A stretch of 64,000 nt of DNA from Saccharum officinarum (lineage: Eukaryota; Streptophyta; Magnoliopsida; Poales; Poaceae): assembly GCA_020631735.1 (NCBI GenBank), contig CM036231.1:7963831-8027830 (forward strand), in the 5' to 3' direction. This document shows, one piece after another, positions 22,031-33,150 of the stretch. How positions within the stretch are numbered: the first letter of the stretch is position 1; every line of letters starts with the position of its first letter. The notes beneath the pieces were generated by a model, which saw only the letters and a program-made list of their open reading frames with translations, was not told where the DNA came from and made no database searches. The position numbers and the translations under genes are program-made.

Positions 22031-22760
22031 AATGGCCATTAGGCAACCTAAGATGCTTTTCGTTTTGTTTCTCCCTCACGCTGATCTTCCAAATCTTACT
22101 GAAGGGAAGGATTATAGTGAAGTACTCAGCAGAGCTCGTTGGGCACCAGGGCCCTAGAGCATGAGTTGCATGCACCTAGGAGGCCCATCAAACGGCCTGG
22201 TACGATGATCGCACGTGTATGCAACAATTTGGCACATTTGCAGGCCCCAAAACTTATACCAAGCCAGAAGTCTACATGAACGGCCGAAAATAAATTGCAG
22301 TCAGACAAGAAAACACACACTGCCTTTGTTCACACACACACACACACAAAAGCTAACAGCGTCCAATGATCTACCGTGGTGTGGTCAAAAGACGACGAGC
22401 CTTAAGTACCCACCAGGACTAAACAAATGTAACTAGCGAGCGGCCATTAGGCACCCTAAGTAGGGTGTTTTGTTAAGCCTAATTAGGATGCTTTTTTAAG
22501 CCTAAGTAGGATGCTTTTGGTCTTGTTTCTCCCTCGTCTTCCAAACCTGCTGAAGGGCACCTGGGCCAGAGAGAATGATATGCATGCACTTCGGGGTCCT
22601 GCAAACGGCCTGCTACGATGATAGCACGTATATCAAACAATTTGGCACATTTGAAAGCCCAAAAACTTGTACCAAGCCAGAAGTCCATAGGAACGGCCCA
22701 AAACGAACGGCATGATAACACACGGAAACACACGGGGACACAAAGAGCTAACAGCGGCCA
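22031..22760. repeat. Degenerate tandem duplication, about 410-bp unit
   Basis: Copy 1 is about 22031-22440 and copy 2 starts at about 22441. Shared landmarks are GGCCATTAGGCA(A/C)CCTAAG, ATTTGGCACATTTG, ACCAAGCCAGAAGTC and GCTAACAGCG(T/G)CCA. Copy 2 is interrupted at 22760 by a retroposon and resumes at 23801 with ATGATCTACCGTG through GACGAGCCTTAAGTA to about 23890. Confidence 0.75.
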
Positions 22761-23789
22761 CACTACCTCTTCTCGAAGTCACCTCGGCATAGGTTTCGCC
22801 TCGAACCGTCTTTCCCCTTCTACAGTGAAAAAAGACGATTCGAGGGCGACTCGCTCTTCCTTTCCTCCGTCGATCCGCCGGCCCCCTCTCCTCCGGCGTC
22901 CTTGCCGGCGGTGCGGTTGAGAGGGGTGCCCGGCTCCTTGACGGGAGGGCTTATATAGCTGTAGGCTTTAGATCTAGTAGCTCTTTTGTCCCGCCATCGC
23001 CTTCTATATCGCCGGTTAGGGTTAGGTTTCCTGTGCAGTTTTCTAGCGACGATGGCTTCGGTGGTGTTGTCTCCGGTGAGATCTGCATCAGGGTTAGGTT
23101 TCCCGGCCGCGAGCGCTTGGTGGAGGCGGAGGTGCTACCATGGTGGAATAACATCCTCCTGGTCTTCGTCCACCTCGCCGTCATTCGCTCCGGTGCTAGC
23201 TGGAGGCCTGTGAGATGGTGCCGGACTGGATTTGGAGCTCATGCTTCGGATCATGTCGGTCGGCGTGCAGGAGTTCTGGGCCGTCTTCTTCTGATGGGGA
23301 CGGCGATGCTACATGAGGATGCTCGTGGGGAGGCGCTTGGGTCTGCGGCGAGCAGGTATGGCGATTTGGCTCTTCTTCTTCCCGTCTTCCGGCGGGACGA
23401 CCAGATCTGGGCCCACGTTTGCACGGGGTGCATCCTCGGCCGATGGTCCACCTTGTTCTTCTTCCCGTTTGCTACGGGATGCTTCTGTGGCTCCTCTCAA
23501 AGCCAGAGTGCGATGGTGCTCTCCTGGGCCTGTGGATGGAGGTGGCCCTGTTCGTCGTCCTCCGGTGACTTGGTATGTGGCGGGATCCAGCGTGTGGGGC
23601 TGTCTCCAGCGAACAGAGAGGCTCCTAGGGACTTTCTTGTAATTTTGTTTGTTTGTTGAGGGCCTTTCTGTGTCTCGGTTGGGGCTGCTTTAACCCCTGT
23701 ATCCTTTGTGTATGCGTCCGTATATGTACGTGCCTGGTGTCTCCTTAACTTCAATACAGTTCGGCACCGGTATCCGTATCAAAAAAAAA
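22761..23789 (+). mobile_element. Poly-A retroposon (LINE-derived type), about 1.03 kb
   Basis: Inserted inside duplication copy 2. AACAGCGGCCA occurs immediately before (22750-22760) and again after the A-run (23790-23800), an 11-bp target duplication, and the right end is a run of A at 23781-23790. The tail AATACAGTTCGGCACCGG resembles 3' ends of plant L1-type elements. The body is GC-rich. A 208-codon plus frame (23033-23659) and shorter overlapping frames show no RT, endonuclease or gag motif. It is probably a nonautonomous or 5'-truncated, internally rearranged LINE product, or a processed transcript copy. Confidence 0.75.
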
Positions 23790-23800
23790 AACAGCGGCCA

Positions 23801-24505
23801 ATGATCTACCGTGCTGTGGTACTGTGGTCGTCAAAAGATGACGAGCCTTAAGTACTCACCTGGACTAAACAATTTGACATGCGAGCGGCCAGTACATGCC
23901 CAGCTGGGCATCTGGTACGTACTGTACTCTGTAGAAGCTTTGCATGTGCCGGCCCGGGGGTATTATTCTACTATGGGGCTTTCAGAAATTTCCTATAGTT
24001 TTTACCTACCTACCAGGTGCAAAACAACACCATTCTTTCGGTGTCTCCCCACATAGAAAACACCCCCCTGAGGCTCTGAACCGGCGTAAAGACCAGCAGA
24101 AACTCGTTCGCCAGCGACGCCGACGCTATCCGTAATTTTCTGTTTGGTCTCCCATTCGCAGTGACGCCACGTACGTTAGGTACCGATGGCGACCGGAACA
24201 ACAAAACATACCATCGTTAAAAAAAAACAAAAAATATCATCAAACCGTCAAACCCAACCCAATCCGCATGCAACGGCGCGACCGCGACGCCGCCGGGCAG
24301 CAGGGGGAGCGAAGAGCCGGCGCACGGGGTCTCGCCTAGCTTGTTGGAGCTCTGCTCGCGCGCATGTGTACGGCATCCGTTTCCCAGGGAGCTCGTGATG
24401 TGCGGCGGAGGGCGGCGCTCTCGCGTGCAGAATAGAGTAATGTTTTTGGGCCGGTCGCGAGGACGTGTCGCGCTACCCTCTCTGTCGCGGCCTCGCGGGC
24501 GGGCA
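23801..24505. other. Host-like DNA, no gene recognised
   Basis: It begins with the rest of duplication copy 2. GCGAGCGGCCAGTACATG and CCCAGCTGGG near 23881-23908 recall the text just upstream of the UGT remnant (4411-4438). The remainder is GC-moderate with only short frames. Confidence 0.4.
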
Positions 24506-24513
24506 TTTTAAAG

Positions 24514-24994
24514 CTAACTCGTAAATTCCATTCCGGAGTCATTCCGTTTTGACTATCGGAATGAAACCTTCCGGTACCGGTCCATACCGATGTACCATTC
24601 CGGACTTTATAATAATAATAATATATAAATAAATTTATACATAAATGTATATATAAATATATTTTGACTTAACTTATGCCGTAATTAACATTTTTACTAA
24701 ACTAAGATATCATTCAACAAGTTCATAAGACCTTATTTCAAAGTTTAAACTCCAAAGTTCATACATGGAAAAATATAATACATGCAGCCACGGCCGGTAT
24801 TTGACCGGTATTGGCCAGTATTAGCCGGTATTGACCGGTATTTGGCCGGTATTGACCGGCGTTGACCGGTATTGATCGGTATTGACCAGTATTTGACCCG
24901 GTACGGGATTGAGGGCTCTTCTATACCGGTTTAGGGGCCGGTACGAGGCATTCCGGCCATTCCGGCCGGTACCGGAATGGAATTCACAACTATG
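24514..24994. mobile_element. hAT-type nonautonomous element, 481 bp
   Basis: The 8-bp sequence TTTTAAAG flanks it on both sides (24506-24513 and 24995-25002). Terminal repeats are imperfect at the tip but exact over AATTCCATTCCGG (24524-24536) and its complement CCGGAATGGAATT (24972-24984). An 8-bp duplication fits hAT transposons. The interior has an AT-rich block and a short CCGGTATTGA minisatellite. No transposase. Confidence 0.75.
24791..24905. repeat. Minisatellite CCGGTATTGA, about 10 copies
   Basis: Imperfect copies of 10-12 bp (CCGGTATTGA, CCGGTATTTGG, CCAGTATTAG) inside the hAT-type element. Most changes are C to T or G to A. Confidence 0.8.
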
Positions 24995-25165
24995 TTTTAA
25001 AGACGAGAGAACGTTTGGAGCTCAACCTCAATAAGAGCGTCCACGTCACTCCGATTAACTCTAGCCGTCAGATCTTCAATCCTACGGCTGGTGTTTCTTG
25101 AAGCCACTTCCATCCGAAGCATATTCGCGTGGCTTCTACTGCTTCCGCTTCTACTCATCGCCAAA

Positions 25166-25176
25166 CATATATATAC
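25166..25176 (+). promoter_or_regulatory. Candidate TATA box of a host gene
   Basis: CATATATATAC lies 116-126 bp before an ATG at 25292, with a CT-rich leader (CTCTCCTCCCTCTCCCTCAC near 25231-25250) between them, a common layout of plant promoters. No independent evidence of transcription. Confidence 0.4.
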
Positions 25177-25315
25177 TGGCTTCTGATTCACAACACACCC
25201 ACATCCCCTCTCTCGTGTAGTCGTGTCCGTCTCTCCTCCCTCTCCCTCACTCTGGGCGGCTAGGGCAGGCCCCATCGCGCGCATCCCGGCGATGGCGGCG
25301 TGGCAAGGCCCCGAC

Positions 25316-26064
25316 CAGGGGCGGGCCTAGCATGATTCAAGGGTATTCAGTTGAATACCCAAAAAAATTTTGACAAAAAAGTTCATAAGTATATCATATA
25401 TATACATATATGTATATTGAAAAAAGAAAAAAATACAGCCTAAACTAACACATGTACAACAAATTAGCCTAAAATCACAGCTCCTACTCTTTTTCCTCCC
25501 CAACCCAAAGGCCCAATGGCTCAAATTCTCTATCGGACCCACCAGTGGGAGTGACCGATGGTGTCTCCAGACTCATGTTTCCCGTCCCGTACGAGCGCAA
25601 ATTCTTTTCCCCAAACACTAGCAGTGATTTGCTAGTAGCGGCAGGAGCCGGCGGCGGCACGAGCGCACCGGGCTGGCGGGCACGGCGCGTCGGCGGGCGC
25701 CACGGCTGTGTGCCCTGTCCTTGTTCGGCATTGTGGCTGTGCCCGGGCCCGGCATCCCGCATCCGGCAGGGCAGCGACAGGCAGCAGCGAGCAAATCATG
25801 AATCGGTTTGCTGATTTTTTTTTTCCAAATTACTTAGTCTCCTGATTAAATATTTTAGGTCTCAAATACGAAGAGAAAAAAGAATAGTACTACAGATTTA
25901 AAGACTTTCTTGCAAAGAGATGTGATTTGCTATATATTGTATAATTAGAACTACGTGGTGTTATATATGCCAAATATTAAGATTTAGGAGTTTATGTTGT
26001 CAAAAAAAATTTTAGATCACTTCGTATTTTGAATACCCAAGGAAAAATCCTGAGCCCGCCACTG
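25316..26064. mobile_element. hAT-type nonautonomous element, 749 bp
   Basis: Exact 8-bp target duplication GCCCCGAC at 25308-25315 and 26065-26072. Terminal repeats are CAGGGGCGGGCCTAG on the left and the complement of CTGAGCCCGCCACTG on the right; subterminal GGTATTCA / TGAATACCC pairs are also present. The CAG(T/G)GGCGGGC-type end plus 8-bp duplication is typical of hAT elements. The central part includes a GC-rich stretch (about 25640-25790) with an 89-codon frame of no known family, possibly captured host DNA. Confidence 0.85.
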
Positions 26065-26079
26065 GCCCCGACGCAGCGG

Positions 26080-26273
26080 CGCCCCCCCCCAGGCGCGGCA
26101 GCCCTGGCATGGGCGGGCGAGGGCGAAGCTAGAGATTTTAACCATCGGGGTCAGTATATAATAACTATGCTTATATGTGACACTTTTCTTATGAAAATAG
26201 CAGTGTGATAGCGGAATTTCCTAGAAGTCATCGGGGTCATCTGACCCCGGTAACAACACATAGATTCGCCCCC
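26080..26273. mobile_element. Small insertion between 14-bp direct repeats
   Basis: It lies between two copies of CCCCGACGCAGCGG (26066-26079, 26274-26287). Inside it, GAGGGCGAAGCTAG (about 26128) and ATTCGCCCCCCCCC (about 26264) form weak inverted ends, and TCGGGGTCA / TGACCCCG are inverted around 26145-26250. It may be a small TIR element in a partly duplicated exon, or a local duplication with an insertion. The borders are uncertain. Confidence 0.4.
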
Positions 26274-26446
26274 CCCCGACGCAGCGGTGGCGCGGTGGAG
26301 CGGCGCGGTGCGGTGGCGGTCGCGGCACGGCGCCCCGTTGCGGGCACGCTCCAGCGGCGGCCGCAGGCGCAGGGCGAGCTTGCCCGCCTCTCCCAGCTCC
26401 CTCCTCTCCCGGATCTGTTCTCTTCATCGGATTTATGCGACGCGAG

Positions 26447-29400
26447 GTTAGTGCTAGCAAGGCAAGGTAGGCAGCTAACCCCACCATCTTCTCTCCGATT
26501 CCATGGTTACATGCGGTGCCTCCATGACTGGGTTCGTTCGTCCCTCACTGGATCTATGTAGGGCAGCGTGGGAGGGAGGTCTCGCCGGCCAAGGGGCAGC
26601 GGCGGTGTGGCCGGGGGCTAGGCTATTGTGCCTGTGCGTCTGATGGAGTTGGGTGACTGTGCTCAACAGCTCCCTTCAAATTGCTTGCTCACTGTCAATT
26701 TGGTGTTTGTTGCTTGGTTTTTAGAGGAAAAAATGTTTTTTAATCTACCTGCAGAGCATTAGAGGTGATAGGAAACTAGATGTTTTAGTCCATGGAGATC
26801 CATGGTCAGGCTTCTCGCTACTAGCGCTGGTGGTTAATGCAGTTCTCTAGATTTCTACTTAGTTTATAGGTTTCTTGAGGGACATTCCTTTGATTAACTG
26901 AATTGTTTAGTAATCATGTCACTTTGTTTCATGGTTCTGTCGCAAAATAAATTAAAATGGTTCATGCCCCCAAACCAATGTACATGTTCCTCTCTTTCTC
27001 ATGTTGTTGCAGCGGATTAAAGTTTCAAATTACTTCAGGAATTCAGTGTGAGTGATCCCTGGTGACTGGTGTGGGTGAGCCCTATCAGCAGTCAGCTCCC
27101 ATAGCCATGCAGAGAAAATGAAAACATAGAGTCAGTTAAGGATTTTTTTTTGGAACTTCCTGTCACTCACCTTTTACTTTAATTAAATTAGTTTTCTGAG
27201 CTCTAAACTTGGTTGAATATTCAAACTTGCCAGGAGTGTGACGTAGGATTTTTGATGTCCCATTTTATGTATATTCACACAAACAGGTACTCTATCTGAG
27301 CACATCTCTTGTGTTTTTTCCCTGCCATAGTGATGGGTCCTTGGTGGGGGTTCAGAAAATAATCAGTGCCTTTTCTTCCCTGCATGTTTTGGTCCAATGA
27401 AATTGGTATGCCTGGATGCCTGGTAACTAAGGACTAAGGATGAAAACGGTCGAAAACGACATTACAATATAGAAAAACGAAAGCGGTCGGTTTGAGATAT
27501 TTCTACATTTAGCAATTAAAGAGTACAAAAAATGATTGCAAATGGTTGTGAAACCAATTGAAATTGACAATTTTTCATGTTAGAAAACGGTACATTTCTT
27601 CACAGGCTGCAGCCACTTGCACTCTAATATAATGAGGTTTAATAGGGTTCAGTTTGGTATTTGTTAGTGTGAGATAACAATGTGTTCCTAGTATTTGATA
27701 GCCTGAAGCGTCAATCGCCTTTGCTTTCAAAAATGGTAGCATGTTCATTTCTCAATCCCTAAAACACTGGGATTTACAGGAAGCTAGAATTGTAGAAATC
27801 ATAAAGCATATAATATATGATGATTGATGCTCTTGTTATTCCTTGATTAGGTTCAGATTTTTACATGTATACCTTTGTATTGGTTGGTTGCAGGAAGTGC
27901 CTTTAGTAAAAGTAGAGATAGGAGAATCATTTTGGATGATACATTGGTTGGTTGGTTGCACAGTCAATCGTCATTGGAGTCCACTGATTAGCTTTAGTTT
28001 TTTTGCTTCTGAATTCTGATTCATGATTTGGAGTCAATCATCATTTGTATTTCGTTGTATTGCAGCCTGTGATGATTCATGATTTGGAAATTTGGTGATG
28101 GTTGGGGTTGGGAGAGGAGATGGCTGTAGTAATTCTGATTTGGACATTTGGATTTGGTGTGTGGAGTAGGATGTGGTGATTTCTGTTTTTTTTACGTTTG
28201 AATTTGGTGATGTCAGGTTTTGTACCAAATATTATGTCACTGATGAGTGATTACTGCAATGCAGGATGTATGTTTCTTAAAGGTTTGTCAGCTGCTGTAA
28301 TTTTGAAGCTCATAGCTCAACCTCAGCGCCAACACAGCTTCGTGGTGGTACTTCAATCCTCCCATTCCTGAGGCTCGCCAGCCAGTTCTACAGCAGGTAT
28401 ATTGCTTCGGTATCTCAACTACTGTCATATAAATTGTTCTGTCTGAGCTTTTGGACAATAATCCTATCTCTGTATAAATGAAATAGATGAGATGGTGAAC
28501 TGTGATACTAATTCAATGGTTGCCTGATGATCCAAGCAAGTTTGGTGATTCCATAACAGGAATGCTTGCCATGCAATGACATAACAGGCATGCTTGAAAT
28601 GCAATGCAATGCAGCTATATACTTCTTAAACCATGCTTGCAATGACATAGTAGGCATTGGCCTTTGTTTTGATAATTTAGACAGATTGCTCATTTCCCTT
28701 TCCTTATCCTTAAATATCCACATGAATATATTAATATGGGAATAGTATTAGAGACCTAGTTGGCAATCAAATATGCTAGATTGGCTCTTCAATCTCTAGA
28801 TTAATTAAAAAATAGTTTGTCCATATGAGTTTGCTTCTTTATGATTGTATAGATAGTGATGGCAAGCACATGGCTTCCCATTATTTAATTTTGAGAATGT
28901 ACTATTAGCAATCCTTGCTAAATAGATCCGCAATATTAAACATGGTGTATGCACTGCCCTTAGTTATTTATTGTCCCCTTGCAGATTAGGGGTGCTGAAC
29001 TGCTGAAGATAGGATCTAGAATGTTTTGGTTGGATCAGCCACATGTGTTGCTTTCTTTTCAGCACTGGCCCCTGTCAAAGTATCAATTTGCAGGTAAAAA
29101 ACTGCTAGAGATGATATAGAATGTTTTTCATGGTGATGCCCTTTTCTGTTCTCTGCTAGCTAGGTTCACCAAACTCCAAGTTAACTAATATTTTTTACCT
29201 GAGTTGCGTGTTGGCCAAACCATTTTCAGGCAAGTCAAATGTACATGTTGCTTTGCAGTTTTTTTTTCTTCATTGCAATATGTTAAAATGCCAATTCACT
29301 CCATCTCAAGTCTAATCTCCTATCTGCTGATTTGCAAGATTTTTGCATGTCCAGTGGTTGTCCTACTGAATCAAATTTTGTTGGATTTTGCTTTATTTGT

Positions 29401-30240
29401 TGCAGCCTAGTGTGTAAACACTGATACTAACATTTTTCTGGCAGTCCTGCTTCATGTTTGGACAAAGGTTTTGAGACCTTGTGAGTTCTGACATGTGCTG
29501 CCGCACGATCTCCTGTACCAAGCTGCAGCATGAAAGAACCATTGTGCCTTTGTTGCTGCTGATGCTACTGCCCACTAAGTTGTTCCGGAGTAGAGTCTGA
29601 GCTTCCGGTTGCGGCTATAACCAGACCTCGCCTCCATAAGGGCAGAATGTCAATGGCGCGTTGTTGTTCTCAGGGATATTGCAAGGTGAATGAAATAGTG
29701 TTTACTGTATTAAGCTACACTCGCGGTTTCCCATATGAAACATAAACCAAATCAAGTGACATGGTCACATTTCAGTATCTTTGTCTTGGAGGATAGTAGA
29801 CCATGAATTTTGTGGTGATTTTTTCTCGGCTTGTGTTTGCCTTCTGTGCTCTATTTTTGTGTTGATTTTTGGTTAAACGGTGAATTTTTCTATCCTAATA
29901 TCCCAGTGTGAGACTGTTTCATGTAAGATATAAATACTATTTGGACACCCTATATGTCTCATAGTCTCATGTACTATATAAATATGTAGTGTATGAACAT
30001 CTTGTAGCTGTTTTAGAAATTCAGCTTGAGATTCAGCACTCATGTTGTCCAAAACGTGGTCTGAGTGGTGGAAACATATATCTCCTGTGATATGTTTTGT
30101 TTCAACATTATCCCATTTTCTAGATAGAACCTGTCATATTCATTTTTTTGTCAACTTTATTTCATTTCCTAGATAGGGTTGTGGCTATGACTCGTGCGCA
30201 TGGGCGCGCGCAAATCACTAGTTATGCACAATTGCGGGCG
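26447..30240 (+). other. Intron-like or noncoding tract, possible gene remnant
   Basis: T-rich DNA without long frames, consistent with introns or an untranslated transcript downstream of the split exon. One exon-like segment, 28265-28396, has TGCAATGCAG before it and CAG/GTATAT after it. Joined in phase to the exon ending at 26446 it would add about 35 codons and stop at 28371. A segment near 27430-27500 (GATGAAAACGGTCGAAAACG) resembles the end of another hAT-type family. Nothing else is recognisable. Confidence 0.3.
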
Positions 30241-30242
30241 GA

Positions 30243-30435
30243 GCTCTCAAAATGGCACGAATGAAAGCCACACACAGGGGCGGCGGCATATGCGCACGAA
30301 TGCGGACGCTTGCGACTCGCGAGTGCATGAGCAACAAATCAAATATCGGCAATAAGGTCATATCGAATCAGAAATGTTTTTTTTTCTCCTGAAAGCGAAT
30401 CAGAAAATGTTCCTGATTGCAACATAGTAAATAGT
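30243..30435. repeat. Direct repeat, left copy, about 190 bp
   Basis: Runs from the CCACACACAGGGGCGG region through ATCAAATAT and CTCCTGAAAGCGAATCAG to GATTGCAACATAGTAAAT. It matches 31384-31563 with small differences. The two copies bracket the transposase-like fragment. Confidence 0.8.
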
Positions 30436-30874
30436 AGCTAAAATTTGCCAGCGGACACTGAGACTTGTGGCCGTCTGCTGGCGGACACCTAAAACGGAGT
30501 TATTCGCTACAAGACACTATAGTTCGTGCCAATTTTGGACAGGACACTGCACCCTTATTTTATCTATTTCCACATGTGGAAGAGAGAGAACAATTCACTA
30601 TTAACATCCGGTGCCCTGAGCCGACATTTGGAATGGACCTGACCTGGACCACCCCGGATCCGACGGTTAGGGTTTATAGCGGGCGTCACTTTTCCGAATC
30701 CCATTCCCACTATAGGCGTCCACTCCACTCCTGTGCCCGCCGCGCCGCCATCCACTCCAGTTCCCGCCGAGCCACCGTCCACTCAAGTGCCCACCGCAGT
30801 TGACACCTCCAACCTGTGCCACTATCCTCCATGGGGGGGGGGCTAAGGATCTGCAACAACCCCGCGACCAGAAG

Positions 30875-31366
30875 ATGAAGTCCCCCACTAGGAAGAACGC
30901 GCAGTGCCTGGGTTCTTCGCCGAGGGTGCTTCAATTCAAATGGATTCCAAAAGGGTTAGTTTTCTTGAACCCGTACTCGTTCGATTTGTATGCCTGCGGA
31001 TGCGTTAGAAAGATTGCAGTTTGAAATCGTTTCGTTTGGATCTCGTGTTTTTTCTTATTTAGGATGGATCGGATGGCCGCCTATAGGGTGGCGATTAGAG
31101 TACCTGCCTATGTAGAGCAAAGACCAGACGGGCCCGATGATTATCATGTAACTGCTAACTTCATGCGTGTGGTGGACAAGGATACTACCAATTGGATGGA
31201 TTTTAATGCTATGCTTGCTAAGGAGATAGTTCATGGGAAGGATCAAGCACTGAAACATTACGTTGCGCTGCCTTGCTATCGCGTGGTCCTCTCCTCTCTA
31301 ACCGGAGCCACCACTATCCTCCTAGTCAAAAAAAAAGGAAAGGGCCCCCCGAAAGGAAAAACGTAA
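30875..31366 (+). pseudogene. Truncated spliced gene fragment, MULE transposase N-terminus-like
   Basis: ATG at 30875 opens 26 codons (MKSPTRKNAQ ... KWIPK). A donor at 30954/30955 (AGG/GTTAGT) and acceptor at 31062 (TTCTTATTTAG) define a 108-bp intron, and the frame continues exactly in phase into MDRMAAYRVAIRVP, DGPDDYHVTANFMR and TNWMDFNAMLAKEI. From memory this resembles the N-terminal segment of grass Mutator-like transposase genes, but the catalytic DDE and SWIM regions are absent. After about 31250 the sequence changes to an unrelated tail ending near 31366. It sits between two 190-bp direct repeats. The family call is tentative; the intron call is firmer. Confidence 0.45.
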
Positions 31367-31383
31367 GCTAGCTCACGAGTCAT

Positions 31384-31563
31384 GAGTGGAAGTCACACAC
31401 AGGGGTGGCATATGCGCACGTAATGCGAACGCTTACGACTTGCAAGTGTATGAACAACAAATCAAATATCACCGACACGGCCATATCGAATCAGAAATGT
31501 TTTTTTTCTCCTGAAAGCGAATCAGAAAATGTTATTGAGTCCTGATTGCAACATAGTAAATAT
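31384..31563. repeat. Direct repeat, right copy, about 190 bp
   Basis: Matches 30243-30435. A few indels (ATTGAGT before CCTGATTGC, for example) show the copies have diverged. Confidence 0.8.
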
Positions 31564-31605
31564 AAATAGTTTGTTTGGGTTCAACACTTCCGAGCATGTA
31601 TTAGG

Positions 31606-31832
31606 TGTGTGTTTGGTTGCCACCGCTGCATGACACGCCTAGGCAACACCCTCGCCAAAAATGCGGCGATGAATTTGTTCGCCCGACTTTCGGCGGCTTG
31701 TGGTGTCAAAATTCACGGGAGTGCTGTGCATGCGGTGTAGCATGCTGCAACTGCCACAAGCAACCAAACGGGTGCCAAAAATGCGCTGCATGCCGTGCGG
31801 TGCGGCAAGGTGGGGCTACGAACCAAACGTGA
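31606..31832. mobile_element. Candidate MITE, about 227 bp
   Basis: Left end GTGTGTTTGGTTGCC and right end CGAACCAAACGTGACA are imperfect inverted repeats of the TTTGGTT-type common in grass MITEs. The interior is GC-rich with inverted GCATG(C/A) stretches. No clean target duplication was found. Confidence 0.35.
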
Positions 31833-32161
31833 CATAGATCTCTCCAATGCAACATCAAAAGGAAACTCATTGCTTGGCACTAGATCAACAAATTAAGACA
31901 ACATTATTTCTCATTGTCTCTCCCACATTGCCCCTGGTTCTCCGTCTTACCATCACCATCCATTTCTGTCATGTAAGAGATCCCAAAATGTCATTTCGGT
32001 ACAAAATTTATCAGAGAATTTATTCACAATAGACATTTTGTTTTTAAGTCTTATAGATCACCGAAGTAAGACATGCAAAAAAAACTGGAACACATGTGGC
32101 TGTAGATGTCACACACAAGAGTTTAATAAGTATTGTGGTGGAATCAGATTGTAATCTCTTA

Positions 32162-32245
32162 GTGCTTGTTCGGCTGTATCCAATCCACCCAACCCCTCCC
32201 AGCACATATGGATTTGGGTGGATTGAAATGTAACTAAACAAGCCC
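32162..32245. mobile_element. Tourist-like MITE, 84 bp
   Basis: Ends GTGCTTGTTCGG and the complement of CTAAACAAGCCC form TIRs; the inner CAATCCACCCAA / TTGGGTGGATTG pair is also inverted. It is flanked by TTA at 32159-32161 and 32246-32248. It resembles the 138-bp element at 6828 in type and interior (ATCCA(C/A)...). Confidence 0.8.
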
Positions 32246-32940
32246 TTAGATGGTTTTCGATGTCATGATTTTGTCGAACTTTGGTAGTTGTCCTAGTCTC
32301 CCCCTTCTCTGTTGTTGTAGCAAAATCCTGAGTCAAGAGTTAGACTTGCATTTAGAGTCAGGTTCTCCCTCTGGGCTCCTTGCCTATGTTTGTGCAGAAA
32401 TTTGTATTCTTGTTTCTCGAATGGAAATGAGTTTACTCGGTTCAGAAAAATAGAACAGATGTCGTACTTTAACTTAGACTAACAAAACTGATACAACCTA
32501 TGGTTTGTGAAGTTTGATTGGGCATGTGGACCAAAGTAAATTATAACCACACAAGTTAAGCTTTTTTCTTACCAAAATTTGCTCCGTCACAATCGTCATG
32601 TACTAGGAATATTACGTATACACTTCTGAAGACCTATTATCTGTGGGCATCCCTAGAAATACACTGTACTACCATTGAGTTTGATTAATGTTGTCGGGAT
32701 AGAATGTCTTTGGTTCCTACAATTCTTGTCGAATACTTAGAGCCAACGTGTTTTGTTTTTGATCTCGTCTCGCCTAGCCTTATCTCGCCCGACCGACGCA
32801 AAAAACGAGAAGCTTGCCTACATCAATGAACCAATTTGGCTCTCTCACGAAGGAAGCCAAATCTTGCCAGTGCATGATCCAACGCGCCTAGACAAAAGAA
32901 CTAAACATGTCCTTAGTGACTTCCCTGAGTAGGAACGTAA

Positions 32941-33150
32941 ATGTGGATTTCTTGTCGTGTTTAGCGAACCAATTTTCACTACTAAACTTTTGATGTGGAA
33001 CTTTTGTCACATTTAGCGAGTCGATTTTCACTACTAAACTTTTGGACGTGGATTTCTTGTTGCATTTAGCGTCAATTTTCGCTACCAAACCTTTAGTGTG
33101 GATTTCTTGTGGCATTTAGCGAATCGATTTTCACTACTAAACTTCTTGGA
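32941..33150. repeat. 55-bp minisatellite, 4 copies
   Basis: Units read GTGGATTTCTTGT, then (G/C)CATTTAGCGA, then TTTTCACTACTAAACTTTT. Copies start near 32942, 32995, 33048 and 33097. The same unit occurs at 47768-48030. Confidence 0.85.

Larger units (their letters stand above)
25292..26446 (+). pseudogene. Host first exon split by two insertions, presequence-like
   Basis: ATG at 25292 opens eight codons (MAAWQGPD) that run up to the hAT element at 25316. Past that element the same 14 bases, CCCCGACGCAGCGG, occur at 26066-26079 and 26274-26287. Reading the eight codons directly into the second 14-base copy gives an open frame through to a donor-like CGCGAG/GTTAGT at 26446/26447. The product would be about 61 residues, rich in Arg, Ser and Ala with almost no acidic residues and ending near HRIYATR, which looks like a mitochondrial or plastid transit peptide. 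No mature-domain exon was identified. In its present form the exon is disrupted; I infer a dead allele or gene copy. Confidence 0.4.

Noticed and set aside
23033..23659. 208-codon frame in the poly-A retroposon as a host gene
   Set aside because: No recognisable domain, several overlapping frames of similar length on both strands, and high GC; kept only as a question in the findings.
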